A stretch of 64,000 bases of DNA. Source: Branchiibius hedensis (GTDB taxonomy: Bacteria > Actinomycetota > Actinomycetes > Actinomycetales > Dermatophilaceae). Of this stretch, positions 26,595 through 34,632 are shown piece after piece; within the stretch, counting starts at the first letter, position 1; every line of letters begins with the position of its first letter. The stretch spans positions 992,001 to 1,056,000 of the forward strand of contig NZ_UESZ01000001.1 of NCBI RefSeq assembly GCF_900108585.1. Direction: 5' to 3'. The notes below the pieces were generated by a model. That model saw only the letters and a program-made list of their open reading frames with translations. It was not told the origin of the DNA and did not search any database. The translations under genes and the position numbers were made by a program.

Positions 26595-27812
26595 ATGACC
26601 GACGTCACAACGCCGACCCTGGCCCCGCGCCGGTATCGCGCGCAGGAGCAACGCGGGCGCAGGTTGGGCAAAGTGCTGGCCCGCCTGGCGACCGTCCAGG
26701 AGGTCGACGAGGACCTGATGCGCGAGATCGGCACCGGCTTCACCCGGATCGATCAGGTCGGTGCGCAGCTGGCCGCTGCGATGACCACGCGGGGCCCGGA
26801 GCGGATCACGCACGCGCAGTTCGAGGCGGTGCTGCGCGACGGTGTGCAGGACGACACGCCCGAGCCGATTCGGGAGTTCCTGGCCGCGGTCACGCCTGCC
26901 CCGGCTTGGCTCGACTGGGACACGGTCAACGAGGGAGCCCGGATCTACCGGCGGCTGGGTCGCAACGCCGGTGACGTGCTGCTGCAACTGTCGCTGATCG
27001 GCGGTTATCGCTTCGGCGGACCCACGGACCTGCTGGTGGCGACCGGCGGCCTGGTGGGGGATATGACCCGGCGCCGGCTGGCAGAGACCCAGCACTGGAC
27101 GATGCTGGTCACCGAGCACGACGCCCTGCGGCCGGGCGCGCCCGGCTGGTGCTCGACGCTGCATGTGCGCCTGATGCACGCGATGGTCAACCGCCGGTTC
27201 GCCGATGATCCGGCGTGGAACAGGGCCCGCTGGGGCGAGCCGATCAACCAGTCCGACCAGGCGTCCACCCTGTGCCTGTTCAGCGGGACGGTGCTGATCG
27301 GCGTACGTGCCCTGGGTGTTCCACTCAGCGACGCCGAAGCCGCAGCGGTCATGCACTTGTGGCGGTACGTCGGGTGGCTGATGGGCGTGGACGAGCAGTG
27401 GCTGTTCGCCGACGAACGGGAGCAGTACGCGTTCAGCTATCACCTGTTGCTCGCCCAGAACGGGCAGACCGACGCCGGGCGGCAACTCAGCCAGAGCATC
27501 GTGGCGATCCAGCCGGACCTGGACTTCGAGAGGTGGCCCGCCTGGCAACGCGTCTATGCGCCGCGCCGGTTGCTCAGCATGATGACGCTCTTCCTGGGCC
27601 CGGCCAGCATGCGCGATCTGGGTCTACCCGTGCGGGTGCCCTGGGCGTTCGCGATGGCGGTGGCGGGCAACACCTGGCGGTACCGGGTGCGGGGGCGCGG
27701 CGCGGCGGGCAAGGACCGCCTGGAGCGCTGGGGTAATGACTACCGGCGCCGTGTGCTGCGCCGTTACAACGGCCCCGAGCCCGCCGGCGTGGCCCCGTTG
27801 CCCGCGAACTGA
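26595..27812 (+). CDS. DUF2236 oxygenase-like protein (MpaB / latex-clearing-protein family)
   Basis: A 405-aa protein of the DUF2236 superfamily, which includes MpaB-type and latex-clearing-protein (Lcp) haem oxygenases. Features include IGGYRFGGPTDLLVATGG, a His-rich central part (RLMHAMVNRRFAD, INQSDQASTLCLFSG) and MHLWRYVGWLMGVDEQWLF, containing the conserved His and Arg of the family. There is no signal peptide, unlike secreted rubber oxygenases, so a cytoplasmic substrate is more likely. ATG 26595 (MTDVTTPTL) was preferred to ATG 26562, which lies in the operator-like palindrome. Probably repressed by the divergent TetR gene. Confidence 0.82.
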   Translation: MTDVTTPTLAPRRYRAQEQRGRRLGKVLARLATVQEVDEDLMREIGTGFTRIDQVGAQLAAAMTTRGPERITHAQFEAVLRDGVQDDTPEPIREFLAAVTPAPAWLDWDTVNEGARIYRRLGRNAGDVLLQLSLIGGYRFGGPTDLLVATGGLVGDMTRRRLAETQHWTMLVTEHDALRPGAPGWCSTLHVRLMHAMVNRRFADDPAWNRARWGEPINQSDQASTLCLFSGTVLIGVRALGVPLSDAEAAAVMHLWRYVGWLMGVDEQWLFADEREQYAFSYHLLLAQNGQTDAGRQLSQSIVAIQPDLDFERWPAWQRVYAPRRLLSMMTLFLGPASMRDLGLPVRVPWAFAMAVAGNTWRYRVRGRGAAGKDRLERWGNDYRRRVLRRYNGPEPAGVAPLPAN

Positions 27813-27904
27813 ACCACTCGGCGTACGTCGATCGGCAGCTGACCGGTCCAGGCTGGCTCTCGTCGTAGACTCAGGAGACTCACGACGAAAGGTGTGCGCT
27901 GACC

Positions 27905-29770
27905 GTGGGACTTCTGGAGGGCATCGACGGCCCGGCCGACGTCAAGGCGATCCCGGCGGAGCGATTGGACGATCTCGCTGCTGAGATCCGGGCGTTCCTG
28001 GTGGACTCGGTGTCACGCACCGGTGGGCACCTCGGACCCAACCTCGGCGTCGTGGAACTCACCATCGCGCTGCACCGGGTGTTCGACAGCCCGCGGGACG
28101 CGATCGTGTTGGACACCGGCCACCAGTCCTACGTCCATAAACTGCTCACCGGACGCCGCGACTTCTCCAAGCTCAAGAAGCAGGGCGGTCTGTCGGGCTA
28201 CCCCAGTCGCGCGGAGTCGGTGCACGATGTCGTCGAGAGCTCGCACGCGTCCACCTCGCTGTCCTGGGCGGAAGGCATCGCCAAGGCGCGGGTGTTGTCG
28301 GGGCAGGGTGACCGGCACACGGTCGCTGTGATCGGCGACGGCGCGCTCACCGGGGGGATGGCCTGGGAGGCCCTGAACAACATCGCGGTCGACAAAGACC
28401 TCCCGTTGGTCATCGTCGTCAACGACAACGAACGCTCCTACGCTCCCACCATCGGCGGACTGGCCGACCATCTGGCGGCGCTGCGGACGACGCGCACGTA
28501 TGAGCGGATGTTGGACTGGGGCAAGGACACTTTGCAGCACACACCCGTGGTCGGGCAGGCGATGTTCGAGACGCTGCACGGGGTCAAGAAAGGCCTGAAG
28601 GATATTGTCGCCCCGCAGGGGATGTTCGAGGATCTGGGTCTGAAGTACGTCGGGCCGGTGGATGGACACGACATCCCTGCCGTCGAACAGGCGTTGACCC
28701 GGGCGCGGGATTTTGGTGGGCCGGTGCTCGTGCACGTCATCACCCAGAAGGGTCGCGGCTACCAGCCAGCGCTGGAGGACCTGGCCGATCACATGCACGG
28801 CATCGGCAAGATCAACCCGGAGACGGGCCTGCCCTTCGAGGTATCGGGCCGCATCTGGACCGACGAATTCGCCGACGAGATGGTGCGGATCGGCAAGGAG
28901 CGCCCCGATGTCGTGGCGATCACCGCCGCGATGCTGATCCCGGTCGGGTTGGACAAGTTTGCTGCCGCCTACCCCGAGCGGGTCTTCGATGTCGGCATCG
29001 CCGAGCAGCACGCGATCACCATGGCCGCCGGTCTGTCCTTCGGCGGGATGCATCCGATCGTCGCGATCTATTCGACCTTCCTCAACCGGGCGTTCGACCA
29101 GTTGCTGATGGAGGCTGCGCTGCACAAGCAGGGCATCACCTTGGTGTTGGACCGCGCCGGGATCACCGGCTCGGACGGTCCCTCCCACAACGGCATGTGG
29201 GATATGGCGATCGCCTCCATCGTGCCGGGGTTACGCCTGGCCGCTCCCCGTGACGGTGAGCAGGTCGTGCGCCAGGTGCGTGAGGCGCTGGACGTCGACG
29301 ACGCGCCGACGGTGGTGCGGTTCCCCAAGGGTGACGTCGCCGAGCCATTGACCGCGGTCGCACAGCGTGGCGGTCTGGACATCCTGCGCGACACCCCGGA
29401 CGCGCCGGACGTGCTGTTGGTGGGCGTCGGCGCGATGTGTGCGACGGCCCTGGGTGTGGCAGAAAAGCTTGCGGCACAGGGCATTACGTCCCGCGTTGTG
29501 GATCCACGGTGGGTGCTGCCCATCTCTTCTGCGCTGGTCGATGAGGCACGAACCGCCGGTCAGGTCGTGGTGATCGAAGACGGTCTGGTCACCAATGGCG
29601 TGGGGCAGGCGCTGAGTTTCGCCCTTCGTGAGTCCACCGTGCGCACGCCGTTGCGCACCTTCGGAGTGCCACAGGAATTCCTCCAGCACGCCTCCCGCGG
29701 TCAGGTGCTCGACGCCATCGGGTTGACCCCTGATGTGATCGCCACGAAGCTGATCGCCGACCTGCTCTGA
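27905..29770 (+). CDS. dxs: 1-deoxy-D-xylulose-5-phosphate synthase
   Basis: A 621-aa TPP-dependent DXP synthase, first enzyme of the MEP isoprenoid pathway. Motifs: [32 protein letters not shown], the TPP site [16 protein letters not shown], and the transketolase pyrimidine part [21 protein letters not shown] with the catalytic Glu. Length and N-terminus ([13 protein letters not shown]) are standard. GTG 27905 has the AAAGG ribosome site about 10 bp upstream. A kinase-like gene follows after 2 bp and is probably in the same transcript. Confidence 0.97.
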   Translation: MGLLEGIDGPADVKAIPAERLDDLAAEIRAFLVDSVSRTGGHLGPNLGVVELTIALHRVFDSPRDAIVLDTGHQSYVHKLLTGRRDFSKLKKQGGLSGYPSRAESVHDVVESSHASTSLSWAEGIAKARVLSGQGDRHTVAVIGDGALTGGMAWEALNNIAVDKDLPLVIVVNDNERSYAPTIGGLADHLAALRTTRTYERMLDWGKDTLQHTPVVGQAMFETLHGVKKGLKDIVAPQGMFEDLGLKYVGPVDGHDIPAVEQALTRARDFGGPVLVHVITQKGRGYQPALEDLADHMHGIGKINPETGLPFEVSGRIWTDEFADEMVRIGKERPDVVAITAAMLIPVGLDKFAAAYPERVFDVGIAEQHAITMAAGLSFGGMHPIVAIYSTFLNRAFDQLLMEAALHKQGITLVLDRAGITGSDGPSHNGMWDMAIASIVPGLRLAAPRDGEQVVRQVREALDVDDAPTVVRFPKGDVAEPLTAVAQRGGLDILRDTPDAPDVLLVGVGAMCATALGVAEKLAAQGITSRVVDPRWVLPISSALVDEARTAGQVVVIEDGLVTNGVGQALSFALRESTVRTPLRTFGVPQEFLQHASRGQVLDAIGLTPDVIATKLIADLL

Positions 29771-29772
29771 GC

Positions 29773-30741
29773 ATGCCGGCCGGAAGCGCGTTGTGGCGCT
29801 CCGAGCCCTGGCACGCCCAGGCGACCGCGTTCGTCGATGAGACGCTCGCGGCGCGCGGATTGCGTCGGACAGGTCCGCTGGAAACCATTCGGGTGCAACC
29901 GTGGTCGGCAAATCTGCGGTTCTGCTACTCCGGCCGATCCAACGGCGTTGGTTGGTACAAAGCCAACGTGACACCCAACCGGTTTGAGGCCGACCTGATC
30001 AGTGCGCTGGCCGAGCACGACGATGATCGCGTCGCGCCGCACTGGGCGGCCAACGACGCGGGGGAGTTCATCAGCCCCGACTACGGGCCGGTGCTGGGGG
30101 AGGTGGTCGCCGCACAGAACCTCCGCCGTCGGTGGGCGGCCGTGCTCACCAGGTACGCCGAGTTGCAAGTCTCGGTCGCGCAGACAGGTATCGTCCTGCC
30201 GGCCCCCACCTACCCACCGTTGCTGGTTGCCGACGAATTCGACTCGCGCACAGACGATCTCGTCGCACGCGACGTGGTGCGCGCTGCGGCAGCCCGCCTC
30301 GCGTCGGGTCCGGTACCGCTGTCGATCCAGCATGACGATCTGCACCCGTGGAATGTGTTCCTGGCCGCGGACACCGCGGAAGCGGTTGATGGGGCTCGGT
30401 TCTACGACTGGGGTGATAGCCACTTCGGGCATCCGTTCGCCTCGACGCAGGTGGGGTTGGACCAGTTCGACGATGACCTCGCCTGGCCGGTGGGCCCCGA
30501 ACACGAGGAACTGCTCACGGCGTACCTGCTGCCCTGGCGTGCCTACGCCGATGACGCGACCTTGCGAACCCTGGTCAACGATGCGCTACTGGTCGTGCCC
30601 GTGTCGCGGGCGCTCTCCTGGGAACGCGCTCTGGTTGATCTGGATCCGGCCGAGACCGAATGGGCCCAGCGTCCTGGTCGGTGGTTGCAGATGGCCATCG
30701 ACCGGGCGCACATCGCCGCGGCTACGCCCGGCGGACACTAG
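29773..30741 (+). CDS. APH-family small-molecule phosphotransferase
   Basis: A 322-aa aminoglycoside-phosphotransferase-fold protein. The Brenner motif is SIQHDDLHPWNVFL (H-x-D-x4-N) and the metal motif is FYDWGDSHFGHP (D-W-G). Substrates of this fold range from antibiotics to choline and homoserine, and nothing here points to resistance. It begins 2 bp after dxs and its 3' end overlaps the convergent CPBP gene by 20 bp. Confidence 0.85.
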   Translation: MPAGSALWRSEPWHAQATAFVDETLAARGLRRTGPLETIRVQPWSANLRFCYSGRSNGVGWYKANVTPNRFEADLISALAEHDDDRVAPHWAANDAGEFISPDYGPVLGEVVAAQNLRRRWAAVLTRYAELQVSVAQTGIVLPAPTYPPLLVADEFDSRTDDLVARDVVRAAAARLASGPVPLSIQHDDLHPWNVFLAADTAEAVDGARFYDWGDSHFGHPFASTQVGLDQFDDDLAWPVGPEHEELLTAYLLPWRAYADDATLRTLVNDALLVVPVSRALSWERALVDLDPAETEWAQRPGRWLQMAIDRAHIAAATPGGH

Positions 30742-31509
30742 CCGGTTCGATGTGATGGCGGCGGACGATGAGCAGGATTCCGACCACCAGGTAGGCCAGG
30801 ATGGCCGCGCCCGAACCCACATAGGCGTGCTGGTTGGCGAGCACACCCGTGCCGGAGATCACCGAGAAGTCGAACAGGCCGTGGATGACCGAGTTGAGGA
30901 CATTGCCTCGGCTGACCCGGCGGATCAGGTAGAAGAAGTATCCGGCGAAGCTGACCACGATGGCCTGCGGAAGGGCTTGGCTGAGATTGCCGGTGAGCGC
31001 ATTGCTGATGTGGACCGCACCGAACACCACGCTTGACCACAGCGCGACTTTGCCTTCGGAGAGTTGATGGTCGCGCAACGTGACTACGCCGATGCCGCGG
31101 AACATCCCCTCCTCGCCCCAGCCGACGATCTGCGTTGCTACGAGGAGGGCGAGGACATAACTGACCGAGGTCTTGGACAGTGCGGGGTAGTCGATGGCCA
31201 GGGCGATGCAGACCAGGAAGATGGCCGGGACCGCCCACACCCAGCGCTGCGTCGGGTGAGCGTCGTGCAGGACCGGGCGTCGCCAGCCGAGCCAGGCCAC
31301 CCAGGCGTAGGTGTAGACCAGCGCGGCGCCCAGCGGGAGCCACAGCCCAGGATCACGTCACGGGTCGCGTACGTCGTGTGGACATCCCAGATCCGGCTGA
31401 CCACGAAGCCGCTACCTTTGATCACGGCCAGATAGCCGATCACGATGGCCGCGAAACCGACGTACGACAACCGACGGCGGTGAGCTTGCACCTGATCGCT
31501 GGCGGTCAT
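30722..31509 (-). pseudogene. CPBP intramembrane metalloprotease, single-base frameshift
   Basis: Reading leftwards, frame one gives MTASDQVQAHRRRLSYVG and two hydrophobic segments up to RDVILG (about 31345). The remainder, LWLPLGAALVYTYAWVAWLGW onward, continues in another frame to TAG at 30722. One extra base in the GGGCTGTGG tract near 31345 would restore a continuous reading frame of about 262 residues. The C-terminal part keeps the CPBP (Abi/CAAX-protease-like) signatures EEGMFRG, FGAVHISNAL and HGLFDFSV. Either a recent inactivating deletion or a sequencing error in a GC-rich run. Without the repair the catalytic half could only be made from an internal start. Confidence 0.8.
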
Positions 31510-31578
31510 GGCGGAGAGCGTAAGACGCCAGGTTGCGGGTGGTCCCCGGCTGCCAACCCTAAGGCGCATCCGTCAGGA

Positions 31579-32376
31579 CTACGCCCATTGGCCTCGATCC
31601 TGCAGGACCTGCTTCAACAGGTCCGCGCGATCGGTCAGGATGCCGTCGACACCCTCGTCGAGCAGCCGGTGCATCGCGTCGGCATCGTTGACGGTCCACA
31701 CATGCACCTTGACGCCAGCGGCGTGTGCTCGGGCCAACAGTGACGGCGTCAGGATGCGCAGGCGACCGTGCTGCTCGGGGATCTGCAAGATGTTCACATC
31801 GCCGAATGGCCTGCGCCGCAACGGTGTCCAGCGAAGCAACTTCGCGCCCGCGATGACGGACTGTCCGGCCGACGTCACCACCGGTCGGGACAGCCGGGCA
31901 AGCACGGCGCGACGCCGGCTGTCGGAGAAGGCTGCGACACAGACGCGGTCGTGCGCCCGGTGCTTCTCGATGGTCGCTGCCAACGGGCCGATCGCCGTAC
32001 TCGCCTTGCAGTCGATGTTCACCCGCACGTCGGGCCAGGTTTCGAACAACTCATCCAGCGTGGGGACCGGCTGGGTTCCCCCGATCCGGGCTTGGCGTAC
32101 GACGCTCCACGGCAACGCGTTGATCGCACCTGACCCGTCGCTGACCCGGTCGAGAGTGGTGTCATGGAACGCGACCAGAACGCCGTCGGCGGTCGCGTGC
32201 ACGTCGGTCTCGACGTACCGGTAGCCCAGTTCCACGGCCGCCGCGAAGGCGACCCGGGAGTTCTCCAAACCCTCGCGGGAGAAGCCACGATGCGCCATCG
32301 CGATCGGGGCGGGCCAGTCCAGGAAACCGCTCACCCAGGGATTATGTCGCGCCCGGATACGCTCGACGCGTGTCAC
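31579..32376 (-). CDS. Glycerophosphodiester phosphodiesterase
   Basis: A 265-aa GDPD TIM-barrel enzyme releasing glycerol-3-phosphate from glycerophosphodiesters. Catalytic motifs: AHRGFSREGLENS (His-Arg and Glu), ETDVHATADGVLVAFHDTTLDR (metal Glu/Asp and the general His), and VNIDCK. The C-terminus has the usual VHVWTVNDADAMHRLLDEGVDGILTDRADLL. There is no signal peptide, so it is cytoplasmic. GTG 32376 gives a standard N-terminus; no better start is seen. Confidence 0.9.
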   Translation of the reverse strand: MTRVERIRARHNPWVSGFLDWPAPIAMAHRGFSREGLENSRVAFAAAVELGYRYVETDVHATADGVLVAFHDTTLDRVSDGSGAINALPWSVVRQARIGGTQPVPTLDELFETWPDVRVNIDCKASTAIGPLAATIEKHRAHDRVCVAAFSDSRRRAVLARLSRPVVTSAGQSVIAGAKLLRWTPLRRRPFGDVNILQIPEQHGRLRILTPSLLARAHAAGVKVHVWTVNDADAMHRLLDEGVDGILTDRADLLKQVLQDRGQWA

Positions 32377-32426
32377 TCAATGATCGGGAAATGGTCACGA
32401 CCAGCCCCGACACGCGTGCTGACCGC

Positions 32427-32777
32427 TCAGCCGAACGTGACCTCCAGGTCCGGATTGCGCACGGCGGCTCGCGCGGCTGCCGTGCGGTGCCAGGACGCGG
32501 TGTAGCCCGCGTACCGCGGCAGCGCACGGATGAAGGCGCGGTCGTCGGTGTAGACCCGCACCCGCTTCTGTGTGGCCATGCCGGCCACCACGGCGTCGGT
32601 GAATCGGCCGATGGCTTCGATGACTTCGTGTAGGTCGTCGGGGAGGCGCTCGTCACCGGACAGGATCCGGTGAAGGCGCGGCAGGTCGATCTCCAGCAAC
32701 CGGGCCGCGGCGGGCGCGGTCAGGTCAAGCAGTTGTAGCGTCCCCGTCAGTTCGGCGGATCGCAGAAGGGTTGCCAT
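32427..32777 (-). CDS. Hypothetical small protein with degenerate HTH-like segment
   Basis: A 116-aa protein I do not recognise. Residues about 8-55 (LTGTLQLLDLTAPAAARLLEIDLPRLHRILSGDERLPDD) look like a degenerate XRE-type helix-turn-helix; the C-terminal half contains YTDDRAFIRALPRYAGYTASWHRTAAARAAVRN. ATG 32777 was chosen because it sits 18 bp after a CRP-like palindrome. Codon use is like that of its neighbours. Antitoxin-like or nucleoid-associated roles are possible but unsupported; no toxin gene is adjacent. Confidence 0.5.
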   Translation of the reverse strand: MATLLRSAELTGTLQLLDLTAPAAARLLEIDLPRLHRILSGDERLPDDLHEVIEAIGRFTDAVVAGMATQKRVRVYTDDRAFIRALPRYAGYTASWHRTAAARAAVRNPDLEVTFG

Positions 32778-32795
32778 GGGACCAGCGTGCCGCAA

Positions 32796-32813
32796 ACGTG
32801 ACCTACGTCACGT
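32796..32813. promoter_or_regulatory. CRP/FNR-type palindrome
   Basis: Perfect arms ACGTGAC and GTCACGT around CTAC. The core GTGA-N6-TCAC fits the general CRP/GlxR half-site pattern. It lies 18 bp upstream of the small gene starting at 32777 (minus strand). Confidence 0.5.
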
Positions 32814-32833
32814 CGTACGAACGGATTTAAATT

Positions 32834-32853
32834 CCTCCGCTTTTTAGCGGAGG
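32834..32853. terminator. Perfect hairpin between murA and the small gene
   Basis: CCTCCGC/GCGGAGG stem of 7 bp around TTTTTA. It lies about 105 bp downstream of the murA stop, and on the minus strand it is followed by AATTTAAAT, so it is a plausible murA terminator. Between the stop and this hairpin (32858-32957) lies a non-coding stretch with two GTCGAC sites that may be a dispersed repeat. Confidence 0.55.
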
Positions 32854-32957
32854 TGAAGACCGTGACTAATCGCTGAGCTTATGCCGCGACTCGTCGACCT
32901 CGCTGCTCCGGCGCCTACTCCGCTTCGCTCCGTCGACACCTCCGCGCTCGCTCTTCC

Positions 32958-34523
32958 TTAGTCGCGGAAGGCCTGGATGTCCGCACCCAACTCGTTCAGC
33001 CGCGAGAACAACTCCTCGTAACCGCGGTTGATCACGTAGATGTTGCGCAGCACCGACTCACCCGGCGCAGCCAGCATCGCCAGCAGGATCACGACACCGG
33101 GACGCAACGCCGGCGGGCACATGATCTCCGCGGAGCGCCACTTCGGTGTCGGGCCGTTGATCAGCACCTTGTGCGGGTCCATCAACCGCACGCTGGCGCC
33201 CAGGGTGTTCAGCTCCGTCAGGTAGATCGCGCGGTTCTCGTAGACCCAGTCGTGGATCAACGTCTCGCCCTCGGCCATCGCAGCGATCACCGCGAAGAAC
33301 GGCAGGTTGTCGATGTTGACGCCCGGGAACGGCATCGGGTGGATCTTGTCCTTCGGCGCGGTCAGCGTGGAGGGCACTGTGGTCAGGTCCACCAGCCGCG
33401 TCGCGCCGTTGGCCGAGGTGTACTCCTCGCTGATCTGGTACTTCAGACCCATGTCCGCCAGGATCGTCAGCTCGATCTCCATGAACTCGATCGGCACCCG
33501 ACGGATGGTGATCACCGAGTCGGTGACGATCGCGGCGGTCAGCAGGGACATCGCCTCGATCGGGTCCTCCGAGGGGCTGTATTCGATGTCCACGTCGATC
33601 TCTTCGACCCCGCGCACGGTCAGCGTCGTGGATCCGATGCCGTCCACCTCGACGCCGAGTTCACGCAGGAAGTAGCACAGGTCCTGGACCATGTAGTTCG
33701 GGCTGGCGTTGCGGATGATGGTGGTGCCCGGGTAGCGCGCCGCGGCGAACAGGGCGTTCTCGGTGACCGTGTCACCACGCTCGATCAGGATGATCGGCTT
33801 GGTCGGGTGCACCGCGCGGTCCACTTCCGCGTTGTAGTAACCGGACGTGGCGTGCACGTTCAGACCGAACGAACGCAACGCGTGCAGGTGCGGCTCCACG
33901 GTGCGCTCACCCAGGTCGCAGCCGCCCTGCATCGGCAGCTTGAACTCGTCGAACTCGTGCAGCAGCGGGCCGAGGAACATCAAGATGGTGCGCGTACGCC
34001 GAGCCGCGGCTTCATCCATCGCGTCCAGATCCAGCCGGGCCGGGGGAGTGATCTCCAGATCGGAAGAATCCGGCAGCCAGCGGGTCTTCACTCCGATGGA
34101 GTTGAGGACCTCGGTGATCCGGTTGACCTCTTCGATCCGGGCCAGGCTGCGCAGCGTCGTCTTGCCCTTGTTCAGCAACGCGGCGCACAGGCAGGCGACA
34201 CCGGCGTTCTTGCTGGAGCGGACATTGATCGTGCCGGACAGCTGACGACCACCGGTGATCCGCAGATTGATCGGCCGGTTCGGATCGGGCAGACCGACCA
34301 CGTCGGTATCCAATGCCTCGCTGATCCGGGTCAGCATCTCCAGGCTGACGTTCTGCTTACCCTGCTCGATGCGCGCGATCGCGCTCTGGGAGGTCTGCAG
34401 CGCCTCAGCCAGCTCCGCCTGCGTCAGCTTCTTGTGCATCCGCGCGTCACGGACGAGACCCCCGATGCGCGACAGCGTCTGCGCCGTCGTCTCGGATGCA
34501 GTAGTCGTCAAGGTGTCGGTCAT
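32958..34523 (-). CDS. murA: UDP-N-acetylglucosamine 1-carboxyvinyltransferase with N-terminal XRE HTH domain
   Basis: A 521-aa fusion. Residues about 18-78 are a complete XRE helix-turn-helix (LVRDARMHKKLTQAELAEALQTSQSAIARIEQGKQNVSLEMLTRI). Residues about 84-520 are an EPSP-synthase-fold MurA. The catalytic residues appear intact: Lys105-Asn106 (RSSKNAG), the PEP-binding Cys202 in MQGGCDLGER, the Asp in GVNIDNLPF and the Arg in LRPGVV. MurA makes UDP-GlcNAc-enolpyruvate, committing to peptidoglycan. The HTH suggests self-regulation or regulation coupled to substrate. ATG 34523 lies 15 bp from a perfect 12-bp palindrome. Confidence 0.92.
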   Translation of the reverse strand: MTDTLTTTASETTAQTLSRIGGLVRDARMHKKLTQAELAEALQTSQSAIARIEQGKQNVSLEMLTRISEALDTDVVGLPDPNRPINLRITGGRQLSGTINVRSSKNAGVACLCAALLNKGKTTLRSLARIEEVNRITEVLNSIGVKTRWLPDSSDLEITPPARLDLDAMDEAAARRTRTILMFLGPLLHEFDEFKLPMQGGCDLGERTVEPHLHALRSFGLNVHATSGYYNAEVDRAVHPTKPIILIERGDTVTENALFAAARYPGTTIIRNASPNYMVQDLCYFLRELGVEVDGIGSTTLTVRGVEEIDVDIEYSPSEDPIEAMSLLTAAIVTDSVITIRRVPIEFMEIELTILADMGLKYQISEEYTSANGATRLVDLTTVPSTLTAPKDKIHPMPFPGVNIDNLPFFAVIAAMAEGETLIHDWVYENRAIYLTELNTLGASVRLMDPHKVLINGPTPKWRSAEIMCPPALRPGVVILLAMLAAPGESVLRNIYVINRGYEELFSRLNELGADIQAFRD

Positions 34524-34537
34524 GCGGACCAATGTAA

Positions 34538-34549
34538 CTCATATATGAG
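34538..34549. promoter_or_regulatory. Perfect 12-bp palindrome at the murA promoter
   Basis: CTCATATATGAG, AT-rich and perfectly symmetric, centred 20 bp upstream of the murA start. XRE repressors usually bind short palindromes like this, so it may be the target of the HTH domain fused to MurA. Confidence 0.55.
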
Positions 34550-34554
34550 ATAAA

Positions 34555-34590
34555 GCCGATCGCCCGACACGCGTGTGTCGAGCGATCGGC
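34555..34590 (-). terminator. Strong nested hairpin after fadB
   Basis: Outer stem GCCGATCGC (34555-34563) with GCGATCGGC (34582-34590), and inner stem CGACAC/GTGTCG around GCGT. On the minus strand the stem is followed by TTTAT. It terminates the fadA-fadB transcript just before murA. Confidence 0.75.
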
Positions 34591-34632
34591 CTCTTCAGAG
34601 TGGGTCATATGCCCCAGGTGGTATGACGAAGA

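Noticed and set aside
29773-30741. The APH-type protein as an antibiotic-resistance gene.
   Set aside because: The fold is used for many substrates; the gene lies in an operon-like position with dxs and shows no mobility signs.
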